DNA from: Erwinia_E haradaeae_F
GTDB taxonomy: Bacteria; Pseudomonadota; Gammaproteobacteria; Enterobacterales; Enterobacteriaceae
Assembly (NCBI RefSeq): GCF_900698855.1
Contig: NZ_LR217698.1
Location: 1,013,357 to 1,077,356 of the forward strand
Direction: 5' to 3'
DNA length: 64,000 nucleotides
Both the position numbers and the translations under genes were made by a program. The notes under the pieces are model-generated. The model searched no databases, was not told where the DNA came from, and saw only the letters and a program-made list of their open reading frames with translations. Below are positions 1-11,225 of the stretch, piece after piece. How positions within the stretch are numbered: position 1 is the stretch's first letter; every line of letters begins with the position of its first letter.

Positions 1-996
1 TACTCTGCCAATACATATAATCTTACTGTTTCTCAAAACACCTTAAGTAATAAACGACTAAACAATAACTTCTAATGATCCAATATATAAAATTATTTCT
101 ATAAAAATGATACTAATAAAACATAATTTACAGACCTTTTAATCTAATTAAATCACCATAAATTCACCATAAATCCATATAAATAAAAAAAATAAATCAT
201 AATAATTCTAACTATCAATTAAGCTTATGTAATCGTATTACATTTTCAATATTATATTAAACAATTATTCATCAACCTTTTTCGTAAACGCTTCCAAATA
301 TAACTCTAACTATAGAGTTAGGACAAATAAAAAACACCCACTCATACCTTTCAATGCAAAATCAGGCTAATTTGATTATATAACATATTATTTTTATCTA
401 TAAGTCTAATAATAGTAGAGATAATGCAATAAGAGTTTATTAGCAATATATAACACTCTTTGAGCCTAAAAAAATAAGTCAGATTTTAAACAGTATTACT
501 GAATTTATGCTATACAAACTACGTATTAAGTCTTATGCCATAACGCTAATTTAATCAAATTTTATTACCTATAAACTCTTAATTAAACTAGATTTCTAAT
601 CTTTAAGCAGTATTTCTTTGTCTATCTAATTTTAATCTTCACATAGATCAAATACAGAAATAGTAGAAAACTGACGTACATTTCTTACAATAAAATATTA
701 TCATGAATCAGTAAAAAGCGCATACCCTACACCTACTTCTACGAATTAACTACAGACATAGACTATGGATAAAAACTCTATAATCTAAATAATGTTATTT
801 TCTTTCTATAAAAAAATACATATAAAGTTCTTTAATATAGACAATGCTGCTATGGGAGACTCTAGATTTATATGATAATATAAATCATATTATCTATAAG
901 ATTATCCTATTTATAACATTATGACTTATGTTCTTTAGAATTCAATGCAATTTTCTTTAAATAAATATTTCAACTTTAAACTAACTTATAAAGCTA
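1..996. other. AT-rich non-coding stretch upstream of gmk
   Basis: No open frame with a recognisable protein, no tRNA and no clear repeat was seen on either strand. Stop codons are dense in all frames. In many relatives gmk has its own promoter, so the gmk promoter probably lies in the last ~100 bases, but no convincing -35/-10 pair could be chosen in such AT-rich sequence. Confidence 0.6.
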
Positions 997-1620
997 ATGC
1001 ATGAAGGTATACTATTTATTATTTCCGCTCCTAGTGGGGCCGGAAAATCAAGTTTAATCGAGTCACTTTTAAAAACCAAACCTCTATCGAATATGAAACT
1101 ATCAATCTCTCATACTACGCGTACAATCAGACCAGGAGAATATCATGGAGAACATTATTACTTTATTAAAGACTATCAATTTCGTAACATGATTAATAAA
1201 AAAAAATTTTTAGAGTATGCTAAAGTTTTTGGAAACTACTACGGCACCTCAAGTCAAAATGTCACCCAAATACTACAACAAGGGTTTGATTTATTGCTTG
1301 ATATAGACTGGCAGGGAGCTAGGGCTATTCGAAAGGTAATGCCAAAATCTAAAAGTATTTTTATCTTGCCCCCTTCAAAAAATGAGTTACAACGTAGATT
1401 ATGTCAACGAAATCAAGATACTCAGTTTGTCATTGCTCAGAGAATGGACCAAGCTATGACTGAAATCAGTCATTATGTAGAATACGATTATCTAATAATC
1501 AATCAAAAGTTCGACGATGCTCTTCTAGATCTTCAAACTATTATTAAATCTGAACATTTACGTCTAAACCGTCAAAAATTACGCGCTAAGACTTTAATAA
1601 GTCAATTACTGACAAACTAG
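997..1620 (+). CDS. gmk: Guanylate kinase
   Basis: Cytosolic enzyme that phosphorylates GMP to GDP with ATP, an essential step of guanine nucleotide supply. The 207-residue product has the E. coli length. The P-loop APSGAGKSS is at residues 11-19. The GMP-binding region HTTRTIRPGEYHGEHYYF and the segment LDIDWQGARAIR are both present. It starts at ATG 997. A run of nine A (1198-1206) lies inside the frame (codons for NKKKF), so a homopolymer of the length that breaks recD and serC is tolerated here. rpoZ follows 61 bases downstream, as in E. coli, suggesting co-transcription. Confidence 0.97.
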   Translation: MHEGILFIISAPSGAGKSSLIESLLKTKPLSNMKLSISHTTRTIRPGEYHGEHYYFIKDYQFRNMINKKKFLEYAKVFGNYYGTSSQNVTQILQQGFDLLLDIDWQGARAIRKVMPKSKSIFILPPSKNELQRRLCQRNQDTQFVIAQRMDQAMTEISHYVEYDYLIINQKFDDALLDLQTIIKSEHLRLNRQKLRAKTLISQLLTN

Positions 1621-1681
1621 AGGTTGGCTGATTATACTAACTTCTAGTGACTTAATCCTGATAAATTCGAGGTCTATCATA

Positions 1682-1957
1682 ATGGCACGCATAACCGTAC
1701 AAAATGCAGTAAAAAAAATTGGTAATCAATTTGATCTAGTTCTGGTAGCAGCTCGACGAGCTCGTCAGATACAAAGTAGTGGAAAGATCCCTTTGGTACC
1801 AAAAAGAAATGATAAGTCTACAGTCATTGCTCTTCGAGAAATTGAACAAGGCCTTATTACCACGCATATTCTTGACATCTTGGATTGCCAAGAACGAACA
1901 GACCACACGAATAAGGAAGGGAAAGAAATCAAAAATATTAATAAAAATTATTTTTAA
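1682..1957 (+). CDS. rpoZ: RNA polymerase omega subunit
   Basis: Omega assists folding and assembly of beta-prime in RNA polymerase. The product is 91 residues, the E. coli length, and begins MARITVQNAVKKIGNQFDL. The core LVLVAARRARQIQ and STVIALREIEQGLI is well conserved, while the C-terminal third after residue 70 is lysine and asparagine rich and diverged. It lies just after gmk in the same orientation. In E. coli spoT, trmH and recG follow; here no gene follows for 940 bases, so spoT has been lost from this locus. The stop codon lies in the left arm of a 15-bp hairpin. Confidence 0.96.
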   Translation: MARITVQNAVKKIGNQFDLVLVAARRARQIQSSGKIPLVPKRNDKSTVIALREIEQGLITTHILDILDCQERTDHTNKEGKEIKNINKNYF

Positions 1958-1998
1958 GATTTAACAGATGACATTTTTGTGTTATCTGTTAAATCTTA
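1955..1998 (+). terminator. Hairpin at the end of rpoZ
   Basis: Two perfect 15-base arms (1955-1969 and 1984-1998) surround a 14-base loop whose ends can pair further. The left arm contains the rpoZ stop codon. No T-run follows on the plus strand, so this may be a transcript-stabilising 3' end rather than a classical Rho-independent terminator. Confidence 0.5.
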
Positions 1999-2899
1999 TG
2001 AATTAGATAGCCATCGCAAGAAAACTCTTAAAATTACAATATCTATTCTCATTCTGAATATCTAAGATGTTCAGACTAATTCATTAGATAGAGAAAGATT
2101 TAATCTTTACATTTTACCTAACAAAACCATGATTTCTTATTGAATAGAAAAACTATGATGATCAATTTAAAAAACATGTTGACTAACGACACAACGATAT
2201 GCAAAATATTGATATTAATCGTGCTTATAATCAATAATAATCAACACATTCTTCTTAAGAAGCCTTCCGATCTTATCTTATCTTATCTTAACACAAGCCT
2301 ACTTACTGAGAATTTTTACTCTGAGACATGCTGTGTGTAAAATAAAAAACAAACAATATTCTTTCAATAAAAAGAATAACATTCTGTATTACATAGATAA
2401 TCAATAAATATAATTAAAATATAATAAAATCTAAAAATAGATGCTTTAACAAACCGCTTTCCTGTACTTAAGTGCATTTATAATATCACATTATAGTTCA
2501 TGATCTTTATGATTAATCTAAATAATTATAACTCCATATTTTGCAAATAAAATATTAATTCAAAAATTCTCATACTGGACACAAGAAAAAAAGAAAGAGT
2601 ATCATAAATAAATTTTAAATCATGCTAAAAGTATCACTTTTACGCCTAATAATATCCTATATTTTGCGTCTATAAATAAGAAGGGTTAGGACAGGTCGCT
2701 GTATTTTACAGGATAAATAGTAATAATGTTTATCAGAGGGGCATAGAGAAATGAATTAGCTTATAGATAAAATAATGACAGACTTAATTAAACTATCGAA
2801 TATATAAATATTTAATATTCTACCTAGATACTGCACACGGTATAACAATACCTGGACAGGTAACTGCAATATCAGTCAACTGAACAAGTAGGATTATAT
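1999..2899. other. Non-coding stretch between rpoZ and ansP
   Basis: No supported gene. It contains four tandem copies of TCTTA (2271-2290) and, at about 2680-2890, a patch visibly richer in G and C than the surrounding spacer. That patch ends at the ansP start and could be the ansP leader and promoter or the remnant of a lost gene. A short open frame at 2140-2340 is low complexity and was rejected. Confidence 0.55.
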
Positions 2900-4333
2900 A
2901 TGAACAAAGATAACAAAATGAGCGCAGCAAAACGCGCTTCAAAAAGACGTTGGTTAAACGCTCAAGACTCTGGTTATCATAAAGCAATGGACAATCGGCA
3001 TGTTCAGATGATTGCTATCGGTGGAGCAATTGGAACAGGCCTATTCCTTGGCGCCGGCGCTCGCTTACAAATCGCTGGACCAGCATTAGCATTAGTTTAT
3101 TTGGTGTGTGGTGTTTTTTCATTCTTTATTTTACGGGCACTAGGTGAATTAGTACTACATCGTCCTTCGAGTGGAAGTTTTGTTTCTTACGCTCGTGAAT
3201 TTTTAGGTGAAAAAGCTTCATATGTAGCAGGTTGGATGTATTTTTTAAACTGGGCCATGACTGGAATAGTTGATATTACAGCTGTTGCTCTATATATGCA
3301 CTACTGGAGTGCTTGTAATGACATACCACAATGGGTATTTGCTCTCGGAGCTTTAGCTATTGTTGGAAGCATGAATATGGTCGGAGTCAAGTGGTTTGCC
3401 GAAATGGAATTTTGGTTTGCACTTGTCAAAGTACTCGCTATAGTTATATTTTTAATTGTAGGATCTCTTTTCTTAGGAAGCGGACAAACTTTAGATGGAA
3501 ACACAACCGGCTTTCATTTAATTACTGACAATGGAGGTTTTTTTCCAAACGGTTTACTACCTGCTCTCGTGTTAATTCAAGGCGTAGTATTCGCATTTGC
3601 ATCTATTGAGCTAGTAGGAACAGCAGCAGGCGAATGCAAAGATCCACAAAAAATATTACCGAAAGCTATTAATCGTGTGATCTGGCGTATTGGTCTGTTT
3701 TACGTTGGATCAGTAGTATTATTAGTTTTACTACTTCCTTGGAACGCTTACCAAGCGGGACAAAGCCCTTTTGTTACTTTCTTCTCTAAATTAGGTCTAC
3801 CATATGCTGGTAGCATTATGAATATTGTAGTGCTCAGTGCAGCACTTTCAAGTTTAAACTCTGGCTTATATGCCACAGGACGTATTTTACGTTCTATGGC
3901 CATGGGTGGCTCAGCCCCTAAGTGCATGTCTAGGATGAGTAGTCAGCAAGTTCCATATATAGGAATTATCATGACTGTTGGTGTATATATCGTTGGTGTA
4001 TATCTCAATTACATCCTCCCTTCTAGCGTCTTCGAAATCGTTCTAAATATCGCAACTCTGGGAATTATTTCGTCTTGGGGTTTCATTGTTATTTGTCAAA
4101 TCCGATTACGTCAAGCAATTAAAGAGGGCAAAGCAGAGGATATTAGCTTTAAACTTCCGGGGTCTCCAGTTACATCTTGGTTAACTTTAATTTTCTTAAT
4201 AAGCGTTTTAGGCTTAATGGCCTTTGATTATCCAAATGGAACCTATACGATTGCATCAATACCATTATTAGCGGTAGTGCTTACTCTAGGCTGGCTCCGT
4301 GTTCGTAGGCGCGTGCACTCCCTGGCCCAATAA
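2900..4333 (+). CDS. ansP: L-asparagine permease (APC family)
   Basis: Inner-membrane amino-acid/proton symporter for asparagine. The 477-residue product follows E. coli AnsP closely throughout, starting at the conserved RRWLNAQDSGYHKAM near residue 17. The APC-family signature GGAIGTGLFLGAGARLQ follows at about residues 41-57. Later blocks include SSGSFVSYAREFLGEKA, GTAAGECKDPQ and SAALSSLNSGLYATGR. About twelve hydrophobic membrane segments are visible. The C-terminus is about 20 residues shorter than in E. coli. The other amino-acid permeases of the family (AroP, PheP, LysP) match less well at the N-terminus. The gene stands alone, with large spacers on both sides. Its strong conservation suggests it is under selection, perhaps to import host asparagine; that role is inference. 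Confidence 0.92.
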   Translation: MNKDNKMSAAKRASKRRWLNAQDSGYHKAMDNRHVQMIAIGGAIGTGLFLGAGARLQIAGPALALVYLVCGVFSFFILRALGELVLHRPSSGSFVSYAREFLGEKASYVAGWMYFLNWAMTGIVDITAVALYMHYWSACNDIPQWVFALGALAIVGSMNMVGVKWFAEMEFWFALVKVLAIVIFLIVGSLFLGSGQTLDGNTTGFHLITDNGGFFPNGLLPALVLIQGVVFAFASIELVGTAAGECKDPQKILPKAINRVIWRIGLFYVGSVVLLVLLLPWNAYQAGQSPFVTFFSKLGLPYAGSIMNIVVLSAALSSLNSGLYATGRILRSMAMGGSAPKCMSRMSSQQVPYIGIIMTVGVYIVGVYLNYILPSSVFEIVLNIATLGIISSWGFIVICQIRLRQAIKEGKAEDISFKLPGSPVTSWLTLIFLISVLGLMAFDYPNGTYTIASIPLLAVVLTLGWLRVRRRVHSLAQ

Positions 4334-4376
4334 AATAAACAAACTATCTTCATAATAATTAATTAATATCTTGTAT

Positions 4377-4420
4377 TTTCTAAATTCTTCTTGTTCGTAA
4401 TGAAAAGAAGAATTTAGAAA
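4377..4420 (+). terminator. Hairpin downstream of ansP
   Basis: Perfect 16-base arms (4377-4392 and 4405-4420) with a 12-base loop, 44 bases after the ansP stop codon. The position fits a 3'-end structure for ansP mRNA. The stem is AT-rich and no long T-run follows, so intrinsic termination is uncertain. Confidence 0.5.
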
Positions 4421-6155
4421 TAAATAAAAAAAATCAATATAACCAAACTTACTCCCAATTTAAAGAAAATGTCTTTCTATTCTAGTAATCAAATTATTAT
4501 CTAGTAAAAAAATAAATATATAACATCCAAAACGAGTGTAAATAAAACTTAATTCCTTAAGATTTGTTATACAAAAATTCATTAATTAATAATTACTTAT
4601 ATTATAAATGTAATAAAATATTTATTATTATATTTTTAAGTGAATTTTTCCTAATTAATAGAAATTGTACCTCCATTCTATTAGTTCTTATTAAAGAGTG
4701 AATAAATTTTCAATAATTCATAGACATACTTACAATTAAAGATCTATTGATTGTTAATAAAAACTAAAAACCCTCTATAATATTAAAATCTATATTTTGT
4801 TTATCTTAATTAAATTTATTAAAAAAATTAAAATCTCACTACTGAGCACATATATATAGAAAAAATAGATTAAAAACCAAAACTAAACTATTCATTAACC
4901 CGACATTACATCAGTTCACTACCATAATATACCTAATAACATTAGATCATAAAAATAGATTAACTAAATAATTTAGATTACAAACTATATCTATCAACAC
5001 TAGTAATATAACTATATGCATGGAAAAAATGAATTTATTAATTTGAATTCTTCTTGGATATATCTAAAGAAATTATAAGCATCACTCAAATCTATTAATC
5101 ATAAAAAACCTTGTTTATCATACTATTAATAAATTTAATCAAGACTTAAGAACTCATATCAAATATATTTAATAGAAAATTTTTCTCTTAAGAAAATAAT
5201 TCAAAATATAATTTCTATTTCTTTATACAAAATCCAGAATGAAAATGAAATTTTTTTCCTATTTGAGTTAAATAATCTTAAAAATAATAAAATATGATCA
5301 TTTATTCTAGAAAAGACAGGAAATAAGAAAATAATCACTATTATAATAAAAATTATATTGATAGAATCTAAATTCTTTTATTTAAAGAATTAATAAGTGA
5401 GTTTTATTAAAACATAATATATTATATGTAGAAAACTAATCTGACTGCAAAGTTACAGCTAAATATAAATCGCTATAATACATCTACAATAAACATGTCT
5501 TATTTTACGAAAACACTCATCTCAGTGAAAACTATTAATATGATCAAAATCAAATTAACTATAATCACCATAGGTAATCTATACACTTATTCTTTACAAG
5601 AATATCAAAAATTCAGTAAAAATTTTTAAAAAGTTTTTTCTAATCTGAAAATAGATGTTCTAGATATTATTATTTTCATTCAATTTATCTACAACTAATC
5701 CAATTAATCTTGGGAGAAAAATCATCAAATAAAGAAAAGTAATTTTCAAGTTCTTTGAATCAAAAAATTGTAATCAAACAAAAGATAACAATATTTTCTT
5801 TTGATTTTATATTTTTTACATATATGACAACCTCTCTTCTTACTAAATTAATTAATAAAAATCAATAAAATTAGAATTAAAATATTGTTAATCTTCTAGC
5901 AAAACAATATTAGATAATTTTTATCTAGTTAACATTGACTAAAAATAAAACTTTTATTGTAATTATAAAAATGTATAACCTACTGCTTTTATTCAATTAA
6001 TCCTTGTCAATTCAATTATTCTATTGAACGTATCTTTAATTATTTGAAAAACATTTGATCACATTAGATCTAAAGGTATTTTAACACTATCCTAATAAAA
6101 AAAATCGAATAGTTTTAGCATTATTTCTTATAATCTTCTGAAGCATGCAATTTTA
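4421..6155. other. Non-coding stretch between ansP and recD
   Basis: About 1.7 kb of very AT-rich DNA with stops in all frames. Nothing recognisable as a protein, tRNA or repeat. In E. coli argA lies next to the 3' end of recD; no trace of it could be recognised here. Confidence 0.6.
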
Positions 6156-7993
6156 CTAATGATGAATCTTATGCGCTAGACCACTCTGACATTTTACGTT
6201 CATTCTTATAGAACTCTCAAGCACCAATTGATTGGCGCAAATGGTCAAGAACTTTTTAGCACGAGTAATTGCTGTATAGAATAATTTTCGAGTCAAAATA
6301 GGCATGACCTGGGTGGGTAAAACCAATACCACATTCTCAAATTCTGAACCCTGAGCCTTATGTACTGTTATTACAAAAGCAGTCTGATGTAATGGTAATC
6401 GAGCAGGATCAATAGCTACCATACCTCCATTGGATAATAGAAACCAAACTTGTAACTGTTCATGTTCATCCTTGATAGCTATACCAATGTCACCATTAGA
6501 TAATTTAAGTTCCTTGCTATTATGAAGAATCATAACTGGACGTCCATGATACCAAGGACAATCTAAAAACATTTCATGACTAATAAACCCCTCCTGATAT
6601 AACATATATTCAATAGACCGATTCATTCCTAATACACCATATAAACCTTCACGTAACACACATAAAACCTGAAATCGACTAAAAGCATCTAAAACCGTAT
6701 CTGGCCCTGACCCTTCCTTTAATTTTCTTAAATAATCGTAATACCCTTTTATAATAATTTTTAAAATCTCATGATAATCAGAGTCTCCTGTTATTGTATA
6801 GTAAGTAATATCATTAAAGTTACTTGTTAATACTTTCTGAGCTAATCTAATATTGCCTCTATTTACTGCTTCAGCTAGCTGTCCAATCCCGGATTCTATT
6901 TTAAAACGATAGTTTTTATGTAATAAGCAAATCATATTACCCACTGATGAAAAATCGCTATATTCACGAGTAATAACGTTACAACCAGTTAAACGAGAAA
7001 GCTGAACAGCGCGATCAGCGCTATATCTATTATCAGAATAGTAACATATATCAGAAAATACCGTTCCAGCTTCTACTGAAGATATCTGATCACGATCACC
7101 AAGAAAAATTACCCGCGTCTGACTGGGTAAAGCAGAAATTAAATTATCAAACATTGATAAGTCAATCATAGAAGATTCATCAACTACGAGCACATCCACC
7201 GGAAGAGTGTTACAACTATTATAATACATATGTTGACTATCAATTTTAGCCCCTAAAAGTCTATGTAGCGTTGTGGCCTCTAAAGGAAAACTCTCTAAAT
7301 CACGATGATCTAAAATTAAGTTTTGTAAAAATAAACCTAGTTCTTTCGTTAATCGAGATGCTGCCTTACCGGTTGGCGCAACCACTTTAATAGACTGAGG
7401 TGATAACGATAAATTAATTAAACTAGCTAAAATCTTTGCTACCGTAGTTGTCTTTCCTGTTCCGGGTCCACCAGAAATTACTGATATTTGAGATGTAAGC
7501 GCGACTGCAGCCGCAATCTTTTGCCAGTCTAATCGATCCTCCTGACCAAAATAAAAATCTAGTATCTCACGAATTTTACCTTCTTCTGAATGTACAAGAA
7601 AACTTTTATATCTTATAAAATCAAGTACGACCTCTTCGCTTTTCCACATATGGTGTAGATATAGACGCTGATTCTTTAATACTAATGGAGATGCTTTGGT
7701 CCCGTCACTGACTGCTGAATACATATATAATAATAACTCTACATCTTTAGGCATGTTAATAGCCTGCCACATAGCTTGAGCTAACTCGTGATTTAAACCA
7801 TAAAAAAAAAGTCTGGATGTATCTGTGATAAAGGAAGACATATATGTCCAGCTCCAACATCACGACTTAACAATGCAGCTGCTAACATTAAAATAGAATT
7901 TTCCTCTCTTGCTATAACTTTAGCAAACTGCACATCAAAACAATGAAATAAATTCTTCTCTTGTCCAAGATACAATAATTCTATTAATTTCAT
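6156..7993 (-). CDS. recD: Exonuclease V alpha subunit RecD, frameshifted near the N-terminus
   Basis: RecD is the 5'-3' helicase subunit of the RecBCD recombination nuclease. The N-terminal piece (7793-7993, 66 residues, MKLIELL...DVQFAKVIARE...LAAALLSRDVG) and the main piece (6156 to about 7810) are in different frames. They meet at nine A on the plus strand (7802-7810), that is nine T in the coding strand. One extra T would join ...HPDFFF to YGLNHELA... and give a near full-length protein. The main piece keeps SGGPGTGKTTTVAKIL (Walker A), VLVVDESSMIDL (Walker B), LGDRDQISSVEAGTVF and TVHKAQGSEF...YTAITRAKK. Without slippage, translation could begin only at an internal start. recB, which precedes recD in E. 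coli, is absent from the 3.2 kb upstream. This may be a gene in decay or one rescued by polymerase slippage. Confidence 0.88.
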
Positions 7994-10900
7994 AATTTAC
8001 ATACCAAATTTATAATATTTAAAAAATACATGATATAAGTAAGAACACCGTTACGCCATATTCAAAATACATTAATTTTGGATGTGAATAAAAAATCCAA
8101 ATGAACATATTACTGTAAGTATTTACTATAAAATCTCACTGTTAATGTTTGATTATATCTTTTTAAAATAAATATTAATCCTAAAACCCTATATTAATTA
8201 ATATATAGATTCGTCTTCCTATTCATTAAAGTATAAATAACTAATTGTCCTATAATAGGAATACACCTGTCTCTAAAATATTAGAGATACTATCATTCTC
8301 TATCTCTACCTAGAAGATAACTATTCTAAATTAACAATCAATACATATTCTTATTTTAACTCTAATCCTATCTCTAGAATTATTGTATAATTGACAAAAA
8401 TTTTATGTAGGATAGATCTATAATGTTATATTATTTCTAATAAAAATGATAAACCAATATTATTTACTCAAAAACTACATAAACTAAAATTATATTTTAT
8501 TAAAAATAATATGTAATATCCTAGATATTTATAAAACATCTTTCTCTAACTCTCTGTTTCTAATGTTCAAGGAAAATTCAATACTAATTAAAAATTATAA
8601 AATATATCTAATAATAAAAAAACTTTAAGTACCATGGTAATAAATTAAATTTCATTCTCAATATTTTTACAATCTAAATCAAGTTAATTACTTTAAAAAA
8701 ATTAAAAATTATCTAACACCCTCAATCTGATTTAAAATCAATAGTCTTAATAAAATTTAGCCTTAAATTTTATTAAGACTATTTATATATATTATGCTTA
8801 TTTTTATATAAAATCTAAATAATATTTTTCAAATATGAATTACCCATTATAACATAAATCTATATTTATTATTAATACAAAAATAAAAATTTACTAATAA
8901 AGAAATTTAAATAATATTAAAAATATAGTGTCCAAACAACCACGAAGTAAAATGAAAACTCTTCTTCTCTTAATAAGAGAGAAAATTATTGAATTAAAAA
9001 TACATTTTATATATAAATATTATCTGTTAATAATTGAATTAATATGCAATTAAATTACATCGGTGCTAGAACAAAACAGAACGTTACTTATATATTAAAT
9101 ATTTATATATAAATATAAAAATGCTTAATATCACTTTCTATGTTCTTTTTTAAACTAACATCCACTTCTTTAATAAAAGAACTCTATTCAATATAAATCA
9201 ATTCAAAAGATAGGATACCAATAATCTACAATCTGATATATCAAATATACATATCTCATTAATAAACATTAAAAAAGAAAATTTGTAAAAATCAAAAATC
9301 AAATAATCGTAAAACAAATAATATTTTAATATTTAAAATAGAGAGATTATTACTTTTATAAAAATAGAGAATTCATTTTCTTAAAAAAATTAAAACAGAA
9401 GAATCATCACTGATCATAAATATTTCTATATGAATTATCTAATTTTACACTGACATTTAGAATAAAAAGAAAATGTTATGGTTAAAAACCCTATGATATA
9501 CAGAAAATACCATATCTTCTTCTTGGCTAAAAAATAATATGTTTATATAATCAATACTATACAATACATATGAGACATACTCCTACCACTTATCATCCCT
9601 GATTAACATAAAATCATTATCAAAATGAGATAGTCCTCATATGTTTCTTGTATAATAACTAATATAAACGAATAGCTCATCAAATTATATAATATCTAAT
9701 CATATCAACTTTTCTTCTCTTTCAGACAAAAGAAAAAAGAAGTTTTTCCATAAAATGGATTATTATCAATTAGATTGTATTGATTTCTAATTATGCATGA
9801 AGAAATTATATACATTTTTTAAAAATTTTTCATATAAAAACAGAACAACTAAAAATGTAAATAAATTACTTAGATAACCCATTGATTATTCGTAATACCG
9901 ATTATATATTAATCTCCATTGTCATTACTCTATAATCCTTAAAATTAATTAAAGAAATATTAAATACTTCCTAATTGGAATTTTATATTAATGTACTATC
10001 GACAATATATTTTATCTCGATTCTATATAAAATTAAATTAATTTAAATTTATTAGAATAACTTTTTAAGTTAGAACATTTGATCTCTGATATATCGAAAA
10101 TACAGATTCTTAAACGTTATCAACCTATAAGAATCTAACTTTGTTAAAAACAATATGGATTTCCATTATATGACCATATCCAGATAACGAATATTATATA
10201 AAAAAATTATATATATCTATATTCTTATGATATAGTTTTTCATATTGAAAAACTAGATGAAATCTATACAGATATACTGAAGCTACCTATCTTCATTGAA
10301 ATTACATTAATATTATTATACTAAATTTAAATCTTAGATTTAATCTTAATCTCATTAATAACACGTTCTACATATTAGTTCATTATAGATTATAAGATAA
10401 TACTAATATAATTTTCTCCCTTCTGAACCTTCTCATCCCAAGATGATAAAATCTATACCAAATAAATTAAATAATATATTTATAATATTTTAGCACTAAG
10501 AAAAATAAAGATATAAGATACTGAAGTCTAAATAACTTATATGCAAAATAATTTATTTAAATATTAATTAATCCTTTCATTTATCATATATAAATCTTAA
10601 TTAACAATTAACAAATCATACTCATAAAACGTATTTTCTTAGAAATCTTGACTAATGTCATATTGAATGATAATCAAAGATATAAACTTTAAAAAAAGTT
10701 TATATAAATTAATCAATGTTAAAATATTACACACTGAATATAAACTTGTATTTTTTGAGCTGATTCTAGACAAATTAAATATAAAACATTCTCGTTAAGA
10801 CACTGTAGTATCTAACTCTAACAATCCATGATGTAAAAAACCTAATATTATATATACGTATTACTCATTTTCTTTAATACAAGAAATCCAATGATTATAA

Positions 10901-11225
10901 GATTTCACAACATCAAATATAGAAATAATATACACAATACTTCAGTTGTTAAACATAGAAAGATATGCTCTAATTTTTATTTATCAGTTTTTAAAAAAAG
11001 AAATATATCACTTATAAAATTAATATTTCTTTATAATTTTTCTATCAACACTCACTATATTGAAATAATAAAATCTAATAAAGGATAAAAGTTGTAATCT
11101 ATTAATGTACAAAACTTATCTATATCGCTCCTAAAGACTACATAATATCAGTATACCATCTAACCTATACAACTCTATTATAAAAAGAACCATCATAGGT
11201 ATTCATACAGGACTCAGTAATTATT
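7994..11225. other. 3.2-kb non-coding stretch where recB would be expected
   Basis: The largest empty region of the window. It is very AT-rich, C exceeds G on the plus strand, and stops occur in every frame. In E. coli recB (about 3.5 kb) lies directly upstream of recD on the same strand, so the gap has roughly the size of an eroded recB. No residual RecB motif could be read. It contains a perfect 20-bp hairpin (8740-8783). A 65-codon open frame at 10891-11088 is low complexity and was not accepted. Confidence 0.55.
8740..8783. repeat. Perfect 20-bp hairpin in non-coding DNA
   Basis: Arms 8740-8759 and 8764-8783 are exact reverse complements with a 4-base loop (gcct). It is far from any gene on either side. 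It could be the terminator of a vanished gene or small transcript, or a structure kept at the DNA level. Confidence 0.6.

Noticed and set aside
2140..2340. 66-codon open frame downstream of rpoZ
   Set aside because: Low-complexity Ile/Leu/Asn/Lys sequence, no ribosome site, no family resemblance, contains a tandem repeat.
10891..11088. 65-codon open frame upstream of kdsD
   Set aside because: Composition typical of translated AT-rich spacer; no conserved motif or coupling to kdsD.
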